DNA of 64,000 nt from Alphaproteobacteria bacterium. GTDB taxonomy: Bacteria; Pseudomonadota; Alphaproteobacteria; RF32; CAG-239. Positions 27,181-35,223 of this stretch are shown piece after piece. The stretch's first letter is position 1, and every line of letters starts with the position of its first letter. Both the position numbers and the translations under genes were made by a program. The notes under the pieces are model-generated. The model had not been told where the DNA came from, made no database searches, and saw only the letters and a list, made by a program, of their open reading frames with translations. The DNA is taken from contig JAGBLF010000019.1 of the NCBI GenBank assembly GCA_017635595.1, forward strand, positions 1 to 64,000. The letters run 5' to 3'.

Positions 27181-27813
27181 ATGCAGTCTGATTATTACGG
27201 AAAAGTTTTCTTATACAACGACAACAAACTTCCTCTCAGTGCTTTTGATGATTTTTTTAACAGTCGTTCTTTTAAAATGTTCGGCTCTGATAATTTATAT
27301 CAGCTGATTCGCTATGCCCGGGAAATAAGTCCGGATTTACTTATTTTCGATATGCAGGAACAATCCGAGTCCGATTTTTCTCCGCTGTTGCATTTTAATA
27401 CCGAAATACCGGTGATTGATTATCCCGTCATTGTGTTACAAAATGAAACACAACCTTTTATAACACATCCGAGTATTGCCCATTATTTGCGCTTGCCGCG
27501 CGATGTAAAGCTGTTGACGGACATTACCGAAAGCTATGGCTTGGGACACAAAAATCATCAAATTCTGCTATTGGATAGATATCGGGAAGAAACTGATGTT
27601 TTACATAATTACCTTAAACAAGAAAATCTGAACTACTTTGAAGTTCACAACGCGCGAGCTGCCGAATTGTATTTGCAAAAAAATAAACCGCAAATTTTTT
27701 GCATTGAGCCCGATTCGGCATACACTTCAATCATCAACAAACATTTGCACGACAAATTGTTTTATGTGGATAGAGATAAAGATATTACTGAAATCCGTAA
27801 TTTTTTACATTAA
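27181..27813 (+). CDS. Unknown protein, possibly degenerate receiver-like
   Basis: The 210-residue protein is not confidently recognised. The first half contains EISPDLLIFDM, which resembles strand 3 of CheY-like receivers with a terminal Asp. The second half repeats a strand-helix rhythm (HQILLLDRYREETDVLHNYLK, YFEVHNARAAELYLQKNKPQIFCIEP), so it may be two degenerate receiver-like units without the full acidic pocket. This is inference from pattern only. An AAGGAG site supports the start. It lies between folD and a DedA-family gene. Confidence 0.55.
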   Translation: MQSDYYGKVFLYNDNKLPLSAFDDFFNSRSFKMFGSDNLYQLIRYAREISPDLLIFDMQEQSESDFSPLLHFNTEIPVIDYPVIVLQNETQPFITHPSIAHYLRLPRDVKLLTDITESYGLGHKNHQILLLDRYREETDVLHNYLKQENLNYFEVHNARAAELYLQKNKPQIFCIEPDSAYTSIINKHLHDKLFYVDRDKDITEIRNFLH

Positions 27814-27844
27814 TATCGCTGTAAATTAAACAGTGAGGAACTAT

Positions 27845-28438
27845 ATGTCATTTACCGGATTTGTTCGCAAAATATATGATTGGATAATCGGATTATCAGG
27901 CAACAAGCACGCGTTGGTCTGCTTGTTTGCGATTTCTTTCATTGAAAGTTCTTTTTTTCCGATTCCGCCTGATATTATGATGATTCCGATGATTTTGGCA
28001 ACGCCGAAAAAAGCATGGGAAATTGCCGGTGTTTGTACCGTTGCCAGCGTTATCGGTGCTTATTTGGGATATGTTATCGGCGTTTATTTTTTTCAACTTA
28101 TTGCCGAACCACTGCTAAACTTCTACGGGTACCTCGAAAAATTCAATGATTTTAAAAAACTTTACGAAGAATACGGCGCATGGATTGTGTTCGGAGCGGG
28201 TATCACGCCTTTCCCGTACAAAATTATTACGATTGCCAGCGGTGTTGTTCACCTAAATCTTTTTGTTTTCACCGTTGCTTCTGTTATAGCGAGAGGCCTG
28301 CGCTTTTTCGTGATTGCGTGGTTACTCAAAACCTACGGCGAAAAAATGCGCACGTTTATCGAAAAAAATCTCGGCTGGCTGTCGGTTTTGTTTTTAATTT
28401 TACTTATCGGCGGATTTATGCTGCTTAAATTATTCTGA
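27845..28438 (+). CDS. DedA/YqaA-family membrane protein
   Basis: I start at the ATG at 27845, with a GAGGA site before it; the frame also opens at an upstream GTG that overlaps that site. The 197-residue protein has about five hydrophobic segments and the DedA core: FIESSFFPIPPDIMMIPM, GAYLGYVIGVYF and GAGITPFPYKIITIASG. DedA proteins are envelope membrane proteins, some acting as lipid flippases. Its end overlaps the convergent thioredoxin-like gene by nine bases. Confidence 0.85.
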   Translation: MSFTGFVRKIYDWIIGLSGNKHALVCLFAISFIESSFFPIPPDIMMIPMILATPKKAWEIAGVCTVASVIGAYLGYVIGVYFFQLIAEPLLNFYGYLEKFNDFKKLYEEYGAWIVFGAGITPFPYKIITIASGVVHLNLFVFTVASVIARGLRFFVIAWLLKTYGEKMRTFIEKNLGWLSVLFLILLIGGFMLLKLF

Positions 28439-28960
28439 AATATCGTTTTTCAATTTCAGCATATAGCGAATGACTTCGGGGTCGCTCCATTTAACCGAAC
28501 CGGTGATTTGCCCGACTTCCTCCCCGGCTCCGTTTATCAACAAAACGGTCGGTGTAACCTGTATGCCCATACCATCGGCAAAATTTGCTTTACGGTCAAG
28601 ATAATTTATTAAATCCGGTGCGCCTATTCTTTTCATAAAAGTATGGCGTTCTGCATGTGATGCCCAGTCCTTTTCCGGCGAAATTAAAATAACTTTAATC
28701 CCTTTTGAGGTCATTTTTTTTGCAAAAGTGTTCAAATATTTCATTTCCGAAATGCACGGACCGCAGCGACGCGACCAAATAACCACCATTAATAAATCGG
28801 CCGTAAAGTCTTTCAAACGATACGCCTTTCCGCTTTCACCATAAAAACTGAGCGCCGGAACATAACGAGGATGCGGAAATATATTTATCTTTGCTTCGGC
28901 CGATGCACAACTGACAAATAACAAAAATAAAACGCATATCACCTGCAAAATTTTATTCAT
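28430..28960 (-). CDS. Periplasmic thioredoxin-like (TlpA/ResA-type) protein
   Basis: The 176-residue protein begins with a signal peptide (MNKILQVICVLFLLFVSCASAEA) and has a thioredoxin fold with the redox motif CGPC (Cys66, Cys69) in VVIWSRRCGPCISEM. The cis-proline loop is VTPTVLLING. The family reduces or carries thiol groups on periplasmic proteins. The sequence before the cleavage site also contains a cysteine (VSCASA), so lipoprotein processing is possible. It is monocistronic and convergent with the DedA-family gene. Confidence 0.85.
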   Translation of the reverse strand: MNKILQVICVLFLLFVSCASAEAKINIFPHPRYVPALSFYGESGKAYRLKDFTADLLMVVIWSRRCGPCISEMKYLNTFAKKMTSKGIKVILISPEKDWASHAERHTFMKRIGAPDLINYLDRKANFADGMGIQVTPTVLLINGAGEEVGQITGSVKWSDPEVIRYMLKLKNDISE

Positions 28961-29057
28961 TCATTAACAACTTTCTGCTACAAATATAAATTATCTTTCA
29001 CTTTTCTGTATTTCTGTGATAGATATACAGCAAATACATCAAAAAAAAGGTTAACAA

Positions 29058-29213
29058 ATGAAAAATTTGCGAAAAATAATTTTATTGAGCTGTTCTGCGG
29101 CGTTATTGCTCAGCCTGTTAACGGCTTGCGGCAGATATTCCGAACCAACTCCGATTGAAGGCAGCGGCTATCCGCACAACTATCCGCACAAGCAAGGGGG
29201 AAACAATGGCTGA
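29058..29213 (+). CDS. Small lipoprotein (LptM-like)
   Basis: I translated a 51-residue protein: basic start MKNLRKII, hydrophobic core, lipobox LTAC with Cys24, then a short Gly/Pro/His-rich tail ending GGNNG. Short lipoproteins with an LTACG box and little else resemble LptM (YifL), which assists LptDE maturation, but in proteobacteria that gene usually precedes lysA. Here its stop overlaps the start of the VWA gene by eight bases. An AAAGG site sits upstream. The lipoprotein call is firmer than the LptM link. Confidence 0.7.
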   Translation: MKNLRKIILLSCSAALLLSLLTACGRYSEPTPIEGSGYPHNYPHKQGGNNG

Positions 29214-29886
29214 TACAGATAGTGTAGACAGAATTCCGTACGTGGAATTTGCCGATAATGCCAACGAGCGTACGCCGTGCGTTTTGGTGCTTGACTGTTC
29301 CGGCTCTATGCGCGGTGAACCGATTAAGCAGCTTAATGCCGGCCTGATTGCGCTGGAAAAAGAATTAAAAGAGGACATTGATGCCAGCTCACGCGTACAA
29401 ATTTTGATAATCAAAGCTTACGGTAAAGACAATGTACAAATTTGCTCTGACTGGACCGATGCCATGAATTTTACGGCACCTGTTATGGAAGCCGGCGGTT
29501 TAACACCGCTCGGTAAAGCCATGGAAACCGCTCTGCTGAAAATTGAAGAACAAAAATGTTTGTACGACAGCTGCGGTATAACGTCAAAACGCCCGTGGAT
29601 ATTCTTAATCAGTGACGGTGAACCGACCGACTATGGCTGGGAAGATTCAGCCGAAATTTGCCGCTATGCACAAAAAAATAAAAAAGTTGTTATTCACGCC
29701 ATCGGCACACAAGGTGCCAACTTGGATAAATTGGCCAAATTTTCTCTCTTGCCGCCAAAACGCCTAACCGGTCTTAAGTTTACCGAATTTTTCTTATGGC
29801 TCAGTCGCAGTGTTTCCTGTGTATCAAAAGCGGCACCTAATGCAGACCACTACTTAGACGACATTACCGACTGGAATGAAAAGTAA
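29206..29886 (+). CDS. VWA domain protein (TerY-like)
   Basis: I start at the ATG at 29206, with AGGGGG upstream; the frame also opens earlier at a non-ATG codon. The 226-residue protein is a von Willebrand A domain with an intact MIDAS: D30-x-S32-x-S34 (LVLDCSGSM), a threonine in GGLTPLGKAM and an aspartate in LISDGEPTD. No signal peptide is present, so it is cytoplasmic. With the phosphatase and kinase that follow, it forms the TerY-P triad known from comparative genomics of stress and defence systems. Confidence 0.85.
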   Translation: MADTDSVDRIPYVEFADNANERTPCVLVLDCSGSMRGEPIKQLNAGLIALEKELKEDIDASSRVQILIIKAYGKDNVQICSDWTDAMNFTAPVMEAGGLTPLGKAMETALLKIEEQKCLYDSCGITSKRPWIFLISDGEPTDYGWEDSAEICRYAQKNKKVVIHAIGTQGANLDKLAKFSLLPPKRLTGLKFTEFFLWLSRSVSCVSKAAPNADHYLDDITDWNEK

Positions 29887-29890
29887 GCAA

Positions 29891-30640
29891 ATGGCAAAAA
29901 AAGAATGTATACAAATCTTATCGGCGAATATTCAAGGAGCTCTGCATCGCTCCAAAAATATGCCGTGCCAAGATTGTTACGCTTCCAAAATTAATAAAAA
30001 CAAACTGATTGCCGTCGTCTCTGACGGTGCCGGCTCGGCAAAATACGGTAAAATCGGTGCGCGTATTGTCTGCGACACACTGTGTGATTTGCTTATCCGT
30101 TCCGATTTGAAAAACATTCGCCGCGATGTTAAAAATGCACTGCGGGTGGCACGCCAAAAATTAATTTTACACCGTTTGAATAAAAATAAATCAACTGCCG
30201 GAATTATGGATTTTTCGGCAACGGTTGTCGGCGTTTTCTGTATCAAAAACCAAGGCGTATTTTTCCATATAGGTGACGGTGCCGGTTTAGCCTTTTATGA
30301 GGGACAATCCGATAACTTTGTCATTTCCGAACCGGCAAACGGAGCCTTTTCATGCGAAACTTTCTTCTACACCATGAATGACTGGCAAGATAATTTACGA
30401 TTTACGTTTTTTGAAAATGCCAATCGCATTATACTGATGACTGACGGTGTGACAGATTTTGTATTTGCCGATGATTTCTATAAAATTCGCCAGAAGTTTT
30501 TGTTTCCGATCATCAATTATCTGGAGCAGGAAACCAATAAGGTCTCGGCTCAAAAAGCTTTGAGCAATACATTAAACGACACACGTGCACAACGCATTAA
30601 TGCTGATGATAAAACCCTGTTGTGGGTGAAAATGCCATGA
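29891..30640 (+). CDS. PP2C-like protein phosphatase of the TerY-P triad
   Basis: The 249-residue protein has PPM/PP2C signatures: a glutamine-aspartate pair in PCQDCYA, SDGAGSAKYGKIGA, a central FHIGDGAGLAFY and MTDGVTDFVF, supplying the metal-binding aspartates. It should dephosphorylate serine/threonine residues, probably on the neighbouring kinase or its target. I choose the start five codons in (MAKKE) because the domain begins right after it; the upstream ATG at 29876 would overlap the VWA gene by 11 bases. The end overlaps the kinase by ATGA. Confidence 0.82.
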   Translation: MAKKECIQILSANIQGALHRSKNMPCQDCYASKINKNKLIAVVSDGAGSAKYGKIGARIVCDTLCDLLIRSDLKNIRRDVKNALRVARQKLILHRLNKNKSTAGIMDFSATVVGVFCIKNQGVFFHIGDGAGLAFYEGQSDNFVISEPANGAFSCETFFYTMNDWQDNLRFTFFENANRIILMTDGVTDFVFADDFYKIRQKFLFPIINYLEQETNKVSAQKALSNTLNDTRAQRINADDKTLLWVKMP

Positions 30641-32091
30641 CTGAAGCCCCGCAAATATGTTTAGCCTTGTATCCTGACGGACATCACGAGCATGTTACGT
30701 TAGGCAGACTTTTAAACAAAGGCGGTGCCGCCGGTAAAATTTATCTTGATACCACACACCCGGACAGCGTAGCCAAAATTTTTCATGAAAAAGAACACAG
30801 CGAAACCAACCGCAAAAAGTTGGAAGCGATGCTGCATAATCGCCCGAACATACCGACGATTCCGTTTGAAAATAAAGAATATATCCAAATTGCCTGGCCG
30901 ACGGCCTTGTTGGAAGATGAACGCGGTTTTTGTATCGGCTATTTGATGCCGCTGATCAACACCGATGAAGCTATTTCTCTGGACCATATCATCCAAAAAG
31001 CCGTGCGTCGCAAGCTGGGCCTGTCCGAACGCTATGTCGACCGCGTTTTTGCCGCTTATAACATTACCTCGGTTGTTGCCGCTTTGCATGCCTGCGGCCA
31101 CTATATTGTTGATTTAAAACCATCTAACGTATCGATTTACAAAAATACGCTTTTAGTTGCTCTGTTTGACTGCGACGGCTTTTCGATTAAGGGCGAAAAT
31201 AACGAGCGCTATCCGGCCGAATATGTCAGTGAAGAATATATTTATCCGGAAGGTATGACACAAACCTGTCAGGAAATGGGCGAAGAACAAGATAAATTCG
31301 CTTTGGCGGTTATCATTTTCAAATTGTTAAACGAAGGAATTCATCCGTTTTCCGGTACGCCTCACAAAAACGAAGAAATGTTGTCATTGCAGGAGCGCAT
31401 CGCCGGCTACCACTATGCCTACGGCATGTGGCCGGACAGCTACCAGGCACCGCATCCGTACAGTATTCATGATTATTTTGATAAAAACACCATGAATATG
31501 TTTGAACGTGCCTTTACCAAGGGCAACGAGCGTCCGAGCGCACTTGAATGGCAAATGCAACTTGAATACATTTTAAAACATTTAAAGCAATGCAAAAAAG
31601 ACCATAATCACGCTTATTTTACACCTAAAGGCTGCGGTTTATGCATGATTGCCGAAAAATTCAAAGTCCATATTGATGATTACAAAAAGAAACAGGAAGT
31701 CGAAAAAGAAACCGTCCGCGGCGTTAAAATTAATGATTTGACAATCGAAAAATTAAAAAAAGATAATAAAAAGCACAAACAAATCAACAAAGTCAAGAGA
31801 TACGTTAACTATGTGCTGATTGCCGTCTATTTATTATTCTTTGCATTTCTGTTCAAAATCCTCGAACCGATTAAATCTTACTTAACGGATGCTGGTCTGT
31901 TTGCACAATTGTTGATTTTTTTCACAAGTATTTTCGGTATAAATTTGCTGTTAAAAAAGTGGTCTGATTTCCTTACCGAAAAAAATCCCAACCTTATGAG
32001 TATGCTCTACATCTTTGCTCTGGCCTGCCTTATCATCACTTTTATATCTATAAACGGTTCACCTTTTGAGTTGTTTTCTCTTGCCGAATAA
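30637..32091 (+). CDS. Membrane-anchored Ser/Thr kinase-like protein with zinc motif (TerY-P triad)
   Basis: The 484-residue protein starts in the ATGA overlap with the phosphatase gene. The kinase fold shows a glycine loop (NKGGAAGKIY), Lys47 in VAKIF, the catalytic loop D159-x-K-P-S-N164 in which HRD is replaced by IVD, and D178-C-D180-G in place of DFG. A C/H-rich motif (Cys319, His323, His325, Cys333, Cys336) follows, then a lysine-rich coil and about three C-terminal membrane segments from residue 389. Most kinases of this triad are soluble, so the membrane tail is notable. Activity is inferred. Confidence 0.8.
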   Translation: MTEAPQICLALYPDGHHEHVTLGRLLNKGGAAGKIYLDTTHPDSVAKIFHEKEHSETNRKKLEAMLHNRPNIPTIPFENKEYIQIAWPTALLEDERGFCIGYLMPLINTDEAISLDHIIQKAVRRKLGLSERYVDRVFAAYNITSVVAALHACGHYIVDLKPSNVSIYKNTLLVALFDCDGFSIKGENNERYPAEYVSEEYIYPEGMTQTCQEMGEEQDKFALAVIIFKLLNEGIHPFSGTPHKNEEMLSLQERIAGYHYAYGMWPDSYQAPHPYSIHDYFDKNTMNMFERAFTKGNERPSALEWQMQLEYILKHLKQCKKDHNHAYFTPKGCGLCMIAEKFKVHIDDYKKKQEVEKETVRGVKINDLTIEKLKKDNKKHKQINKVKRYVNYVLIAVYLLFFAFLFKILEPIKSYLTDAGLFAQLLIFFTSIFGINLLLKKWSDFLTEKNPNLMSMLYIFALACLIITFISINGSPFELFSLAE

Positions 32092-32098
32092 ACCGCCG

Positions 32099-32120
32099 TT
32101 AGTTTCCTTGATGAAACTAA
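32099..32120. other. Short inverted repeat after the kinase gene
   Basis: TTAGTTTC and GAAACTAA form a perfect 8-bp stem across a 6-base loop, eight bases after the kinase stop. No T run follows at once; a T-rich stretch begins some 20 bases later. It may be a weak terminator or an RNA-stability hairpin. Confidence 0.35.
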
Positions 32121-32190
32121 GAGTCGCAAAAGTGCCTACTTTTCTTTTTATATGTTTTGATTATATTAATGATTGATTAGGAGGCACACC

Positions 32191-33582
32191 ATGAAAACTT
32201 TAAATAAAATCAATATTTCAGGAGCAGAGGTTTACCCTTTGATAGAGGGCGGAAAAGGTATTAACGGAACAGACGGAAAAAGTTCCGGTGCATGGGCTAA
32301 AGAAGACGGTGTCGGCACAATCTCAATGGTCAGCCCGACCGAAGTTGACTTCAGCGGTTCTATTATTCCGGAAGTATTTCATGAAAGAATAAGAGAAAAA
32401 CGCCACCGCGAAATGGTTGAATATGCCATCAAAGGCGGTATTTCACAGGCACAAATCGCCCATGAAATTGCCGGCAATCACGGACGAATCCATATCAATA
32501 TGCTTTGGGAAATGGCTGATTCGGAAGAAGTTATCGTCCGCGTTTTGGAAGGGGCTAAAGGTTTAATCCACGGTGTCACCTGCGGTGCCGGTTTACCTTA
32601 CAACTTAGGCGCTATTGCTTCCGAACACAATGTTTACTACTATCCTATTATCTCATCGGCACGTGCAATGGCTATTTTATGGAAGCGTTCTTTTAAGAAA
32701 TATCCGGAATATTTGGGCGGTGTTGTTTATGAAGATCCGTGGCTTGCCGGCGGACATAACGGTTTATCAAATGCCGAAAATCCGTTGCAACCCGAACGTC
32801 CTTATGAACGTTTAATCGAATTGCGCAAGACTTTAATCGAACTCGGATTGCCGAATCTGCCGATTATTATTGCCGGCGGTGTTTGGAGTTTGAGTGACTG
32901 GCAGGATTATATTGATAATCCGGAACTCGGCAATGTTGCTTTCCAATTCGGTACACGTCCGATGATTACTAAAGAAAGTCCTATCAGCGATGCTTGGAAA
33001 CGCTTAATGATGAGCACACATAAAGGTGATGTCATTTTGCAAAAATTTTCGCCGACCGGTTTCTTTTCTTCGGCTATCAAAAATGCCTTTTTAAGCAACT
33101 TAATGCGTCGTAAAAAAGCCGAAATTACATACAGCGATACGGCCACCGAAGAACATACGTTATTGCTTCCGATTTCACCGTTGAAAGCCGTATACATTAA
33201 TCCGGCTGATAAAGCCAAAGTCGAGCAACAGCATGACCAAGGTTATACCATGATTAAAGAAACGCCGGATTCGACATTGGTCTTTTTAACACCTGATGAA
33301 TGGATGGAAATGCAAAAACAGCGCGCCGAATGTGTCGGTTGCTTATCTCAATGCCAATTTTCAGGATGGTCGCGCGCCACCGGCACAACCGGCAAAATTC
33401 CTGATCCGCGTACATATTGTATTCACAATACATTAATGCGTATCGGCCACGGCGGCGACATTCAAAACAATCTGGCCTTTGCCGGTCATAATGTCTATCG
33501 CTTTGCGTTAGACCCTCTGTATGCTAACAATCACATACCAAGCGTACATGAGTTATTCAGCGCCATACTTTCCGGTAAATAG
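32191..33582 (+). CDS. Nitronate monooxygenase-family flavoprotein with C-terminal cysteine cluster
   Basis: I start at the ATG at 32191, preceded by AGGAGG. The 463-residue protein is an FMN-binding TIM barrel: an HINMLW strand, GLIHGVTCGAGLP, VYEDPWLAGGHNGL, PIIIAGGVWS and VAFQFGTRPM. These are shared by nitronate monooxygenases and enoyl-ACP reductase II. After the barrel a C-terminal part carries Cys381, Cys384, Cys388 and Cys410 (CVGCLSQC and TYC), a spacing that could hold an iron-sulfur cluster. The substrate is unknown; other NADH:flavin oxidoreductases of this group are possible. Confidence 0.82.
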   Translation: MKTLNKINISGAEVYPLIEGGKGINGTDGKSSGAWAKEDGVGTISMVSPTEVDFSGSIIPEVFHERIREKRHREMVEYAIKGGISQAQIAHEIAGNHGRIHINMLWEMADSEEVIVRVLEGAKGLIHGVTCGAGLPYNLGAIASEHNVYYYPIISSARAMAILWKRSFKKYPEYLGGVVYEDPWLAGGHNGLSNAENPLQPERPYERLIELRKTLIELGLPNLPIIIAGGVWSLSDWQDYIDNPELGNVAFQFGTRPMITKESPISDAWKRLMMSTHKGDVILQKFSPTGFFSSAIKNAFLSNLMRRKKAEITYSDTATEEHTLLLPISPLKAVYINPADKAKVEQQHDQGYTMIKETPDSTLVFLTPDEWMEMQKQRAECVGCLSQCQFSGWSRATGTTGKIPDPRTYCIHNTLMRIGHGGDIQNNLAFAGHNVYRFALDPLYANNHIPSVHELFSAILSGK

Positions 33583-33592
33583 GTCGATAACG

Positions 33593-33628
33593 GAAACAGC
33601 CTTAGCAGTAAGGCTGTTTCTTTTTTTT
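33593..33628. terminator. Terminator between the flavoprotein gene and convergent holA
   Basis: GAAACAGCCTTA pairs perfectly with TAAGGCTGTTTC over a 4-base loop, with eight T on the plus strand. It ends where the holA stop codon begins. Confidence 0.93.
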
Positions 33629-34664
33629 AACGTCTTTGTTGTAATTTTTGCGCTGCACCGGCCAGGCGCATAATTGTATAGCTTCCGCATTCTTCGGCAG
33701 GCAAGCCTGTTGTTTTGCAATCTCGTTCACAATCGTATAATACTCGCAACGCACTGAGTATCCTGTCTTTGCTCCACATCTGCAATTGGCGCTTATAATC
33801 GTCTTTACGATAAAACATCAACGGCGGACGCATGGCAAAAATCACTTGGTCTGCGTTTTTACCCTCCTCAAGCATGGTTGCCGCACTTATAAGCAAGCGA
33901 TTAAAATGGTATGACACCTGTCGAATCAGCATCGACGGATCATTTCCCTCTTTAAGCAGACGAGTATAGATATTGCAAGCCTTCACGACATCACCGCCGG
34001 CCGTAAAATAGCACAAATCTTCGATATTGGCACCGGCAACATCACTGACGACAACTTTAACATCTTCTATATTAACAGTTTTCCGTTCACCTAAATATGT
34101 GTCTAATTTATCAATTTCACACTGATTAACTTTACTATCCGGTGACAATCTGGCACACAGCGCTTGCATTGTTGGTATATCGGCCGTTATTCCCCGTTCG
34201 GCGAGAAGTTTTTCGGTTTCCTTGGCAATATCCGCCTCCCGTTCTTCATAACAACCGACGATAATAGTGTCGGTACGGTCTTTAGCCCACGTAATCAGAG
34301 AAGATTTTGTGTTCAGACTGTCCGACATCAGAATAAGCAGATTTTCGCTGGTTGTTTCCGGCAATGTATTTTTCAAAAATGCCGTCAAATTATTGTCCGC
34401 ATTTTTAACCGCAACCACACGCCGACCGCCCATCAGCGATTGAGCATAAAATTCGGCATAAATCTCACCGCCGTCTTTAGATATATTTTCCATATCCAGC
34501 AAAACGTAATGAAACGCATCGTCCGTACCGCCGCATACGGCTTCAACACATTGTTTGTGCAGCGTAGCGACAGCACCTTCGTTTGTTCCGAACAGTATTA
34601 CACACTTAATATCCGGATTCGGATGCTTACAAAAATTTTCAAACTGCGCCGGTTTAAAATTCAT
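33627..34664 (-). CDS. holA: DNA polymerase III delta subunit
   Basis: I start at the ATG ending at 34664 (345 residues, MNFKPAQF); the frame extends 14 codons further inside lptE. The N-terminal part has KCVILFGTNEGAVATLHKQC and the later FYAQSLMGGRRVVAVKNAD, typical of HolA, the clamp-loader subunit that opens the beta clamp. Position after leuS-lptE supports the call. The start overlaps the lptE end by 11 bases. Confidence 0.9.
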   Translation of the reverse strand: MNFKPAQFENFCKHPNPDIKCVILFGTNEGAVATLHKQCVEAVCGGTDDAFHYVLLDMENISKDGGEIYAEFYAQSLMGGRRVVAVKNADNNLTAFLKNTLPETTSENLLILMSDSLNTKSSLITWAKDRTDTIIVGCYEEREADIAKETEKLLAERGITADIPTMQALCARLSPDSKVNQCEIDKLDTYLGERKTVNIEDVKVVVSDVAGANIEDLCYFTAGGDVVKACNIYTRLLKEGNDPSMLIRQVSYHFNRLLISAATMLEEGKNADQVIFAMRPPLMFYRKDDYKRQLQMWSKDRILSALRVLYDCERDCKTTGLPAEECGSYTIMRLAGAAQKLQQRR

Positions 34665-35223
34665 CTGGATTACCGCGTTTTGTTTTAACCGAATGGAAAT
34701 ATGCACCTATACGAAGCGAGATTTCATTTGCCAGAATCTTTGCGCCGTCTTTTTCGATTTTCTTTTTATCCATTGTGGTCGAATAAGGATTATCCAATAA
34801 GTCGTAACTCAAAAATATTGAGCTTTCGCCACTGACCAGCTGACCGTCTTCCTTGCTCCAGAGGGAATAAGTAAGCCTATACTCAACCTTTTCACGCGTA
34901 GCGGTAATATCATCACGCAGAGCCTGTTGAACGGTACGACTATTGACCGGCGCGATTTTCAAAAAGTATTTTGAACATTTTGGTGTTCCCATCGGGTTAA
35001 AAGTATCCATCAGCTCGTTTTTCACAAGCTGTCCGATTCTATCGGTAACGCTTTCAACGCGAATTTGCGCCATTTCCCGTACAATATCGGTATCAAACTT
35101 ATTGTTATAATACCACATATCCTCGCTTGACGTTTTTTCCACATACAGTGGCTCAAAACCGCATGAGGTTAAGCAACAAACCAATGCCGAAACGGCAAAT
35201 ATTTTCTTACTAAGCTGCAACAA
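34654..35223 (-). CDS. lptE: LPS assembly lipoprotein LptE
   Basis: The 189-residue protein has a lipoprotein signal (SKKIFAVSALVCCLTSC, lipobox LTSC) followed by GFEPLY, the standard LptE opening. LptE plugs the LptD barrel in the outer membrane and helps insert lipopolysaccharide. It overlaps leuS upstream by 14 bases and holA downstream by 11, so the three are one operon in the alphaproteobacterial order. Confidence 0.92.
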   Translation of the reverse strand: MLQLSKKIFAVSALVCCLTSCGFEPLYVEKTSSEDMWYYNNKFDTDIVREMAQIRVESVTDRIGQLVKNELMDTFNPMGTPKCSKYFLKIAPVNSRTVQQALRDDITATREKVEYRLTYSLWSKEDGQLVSGESSIFLSYDLLDNPYSTTMDKKKIEKDGAKILANEISLRIGAYFHSVKTKRGNPDEF

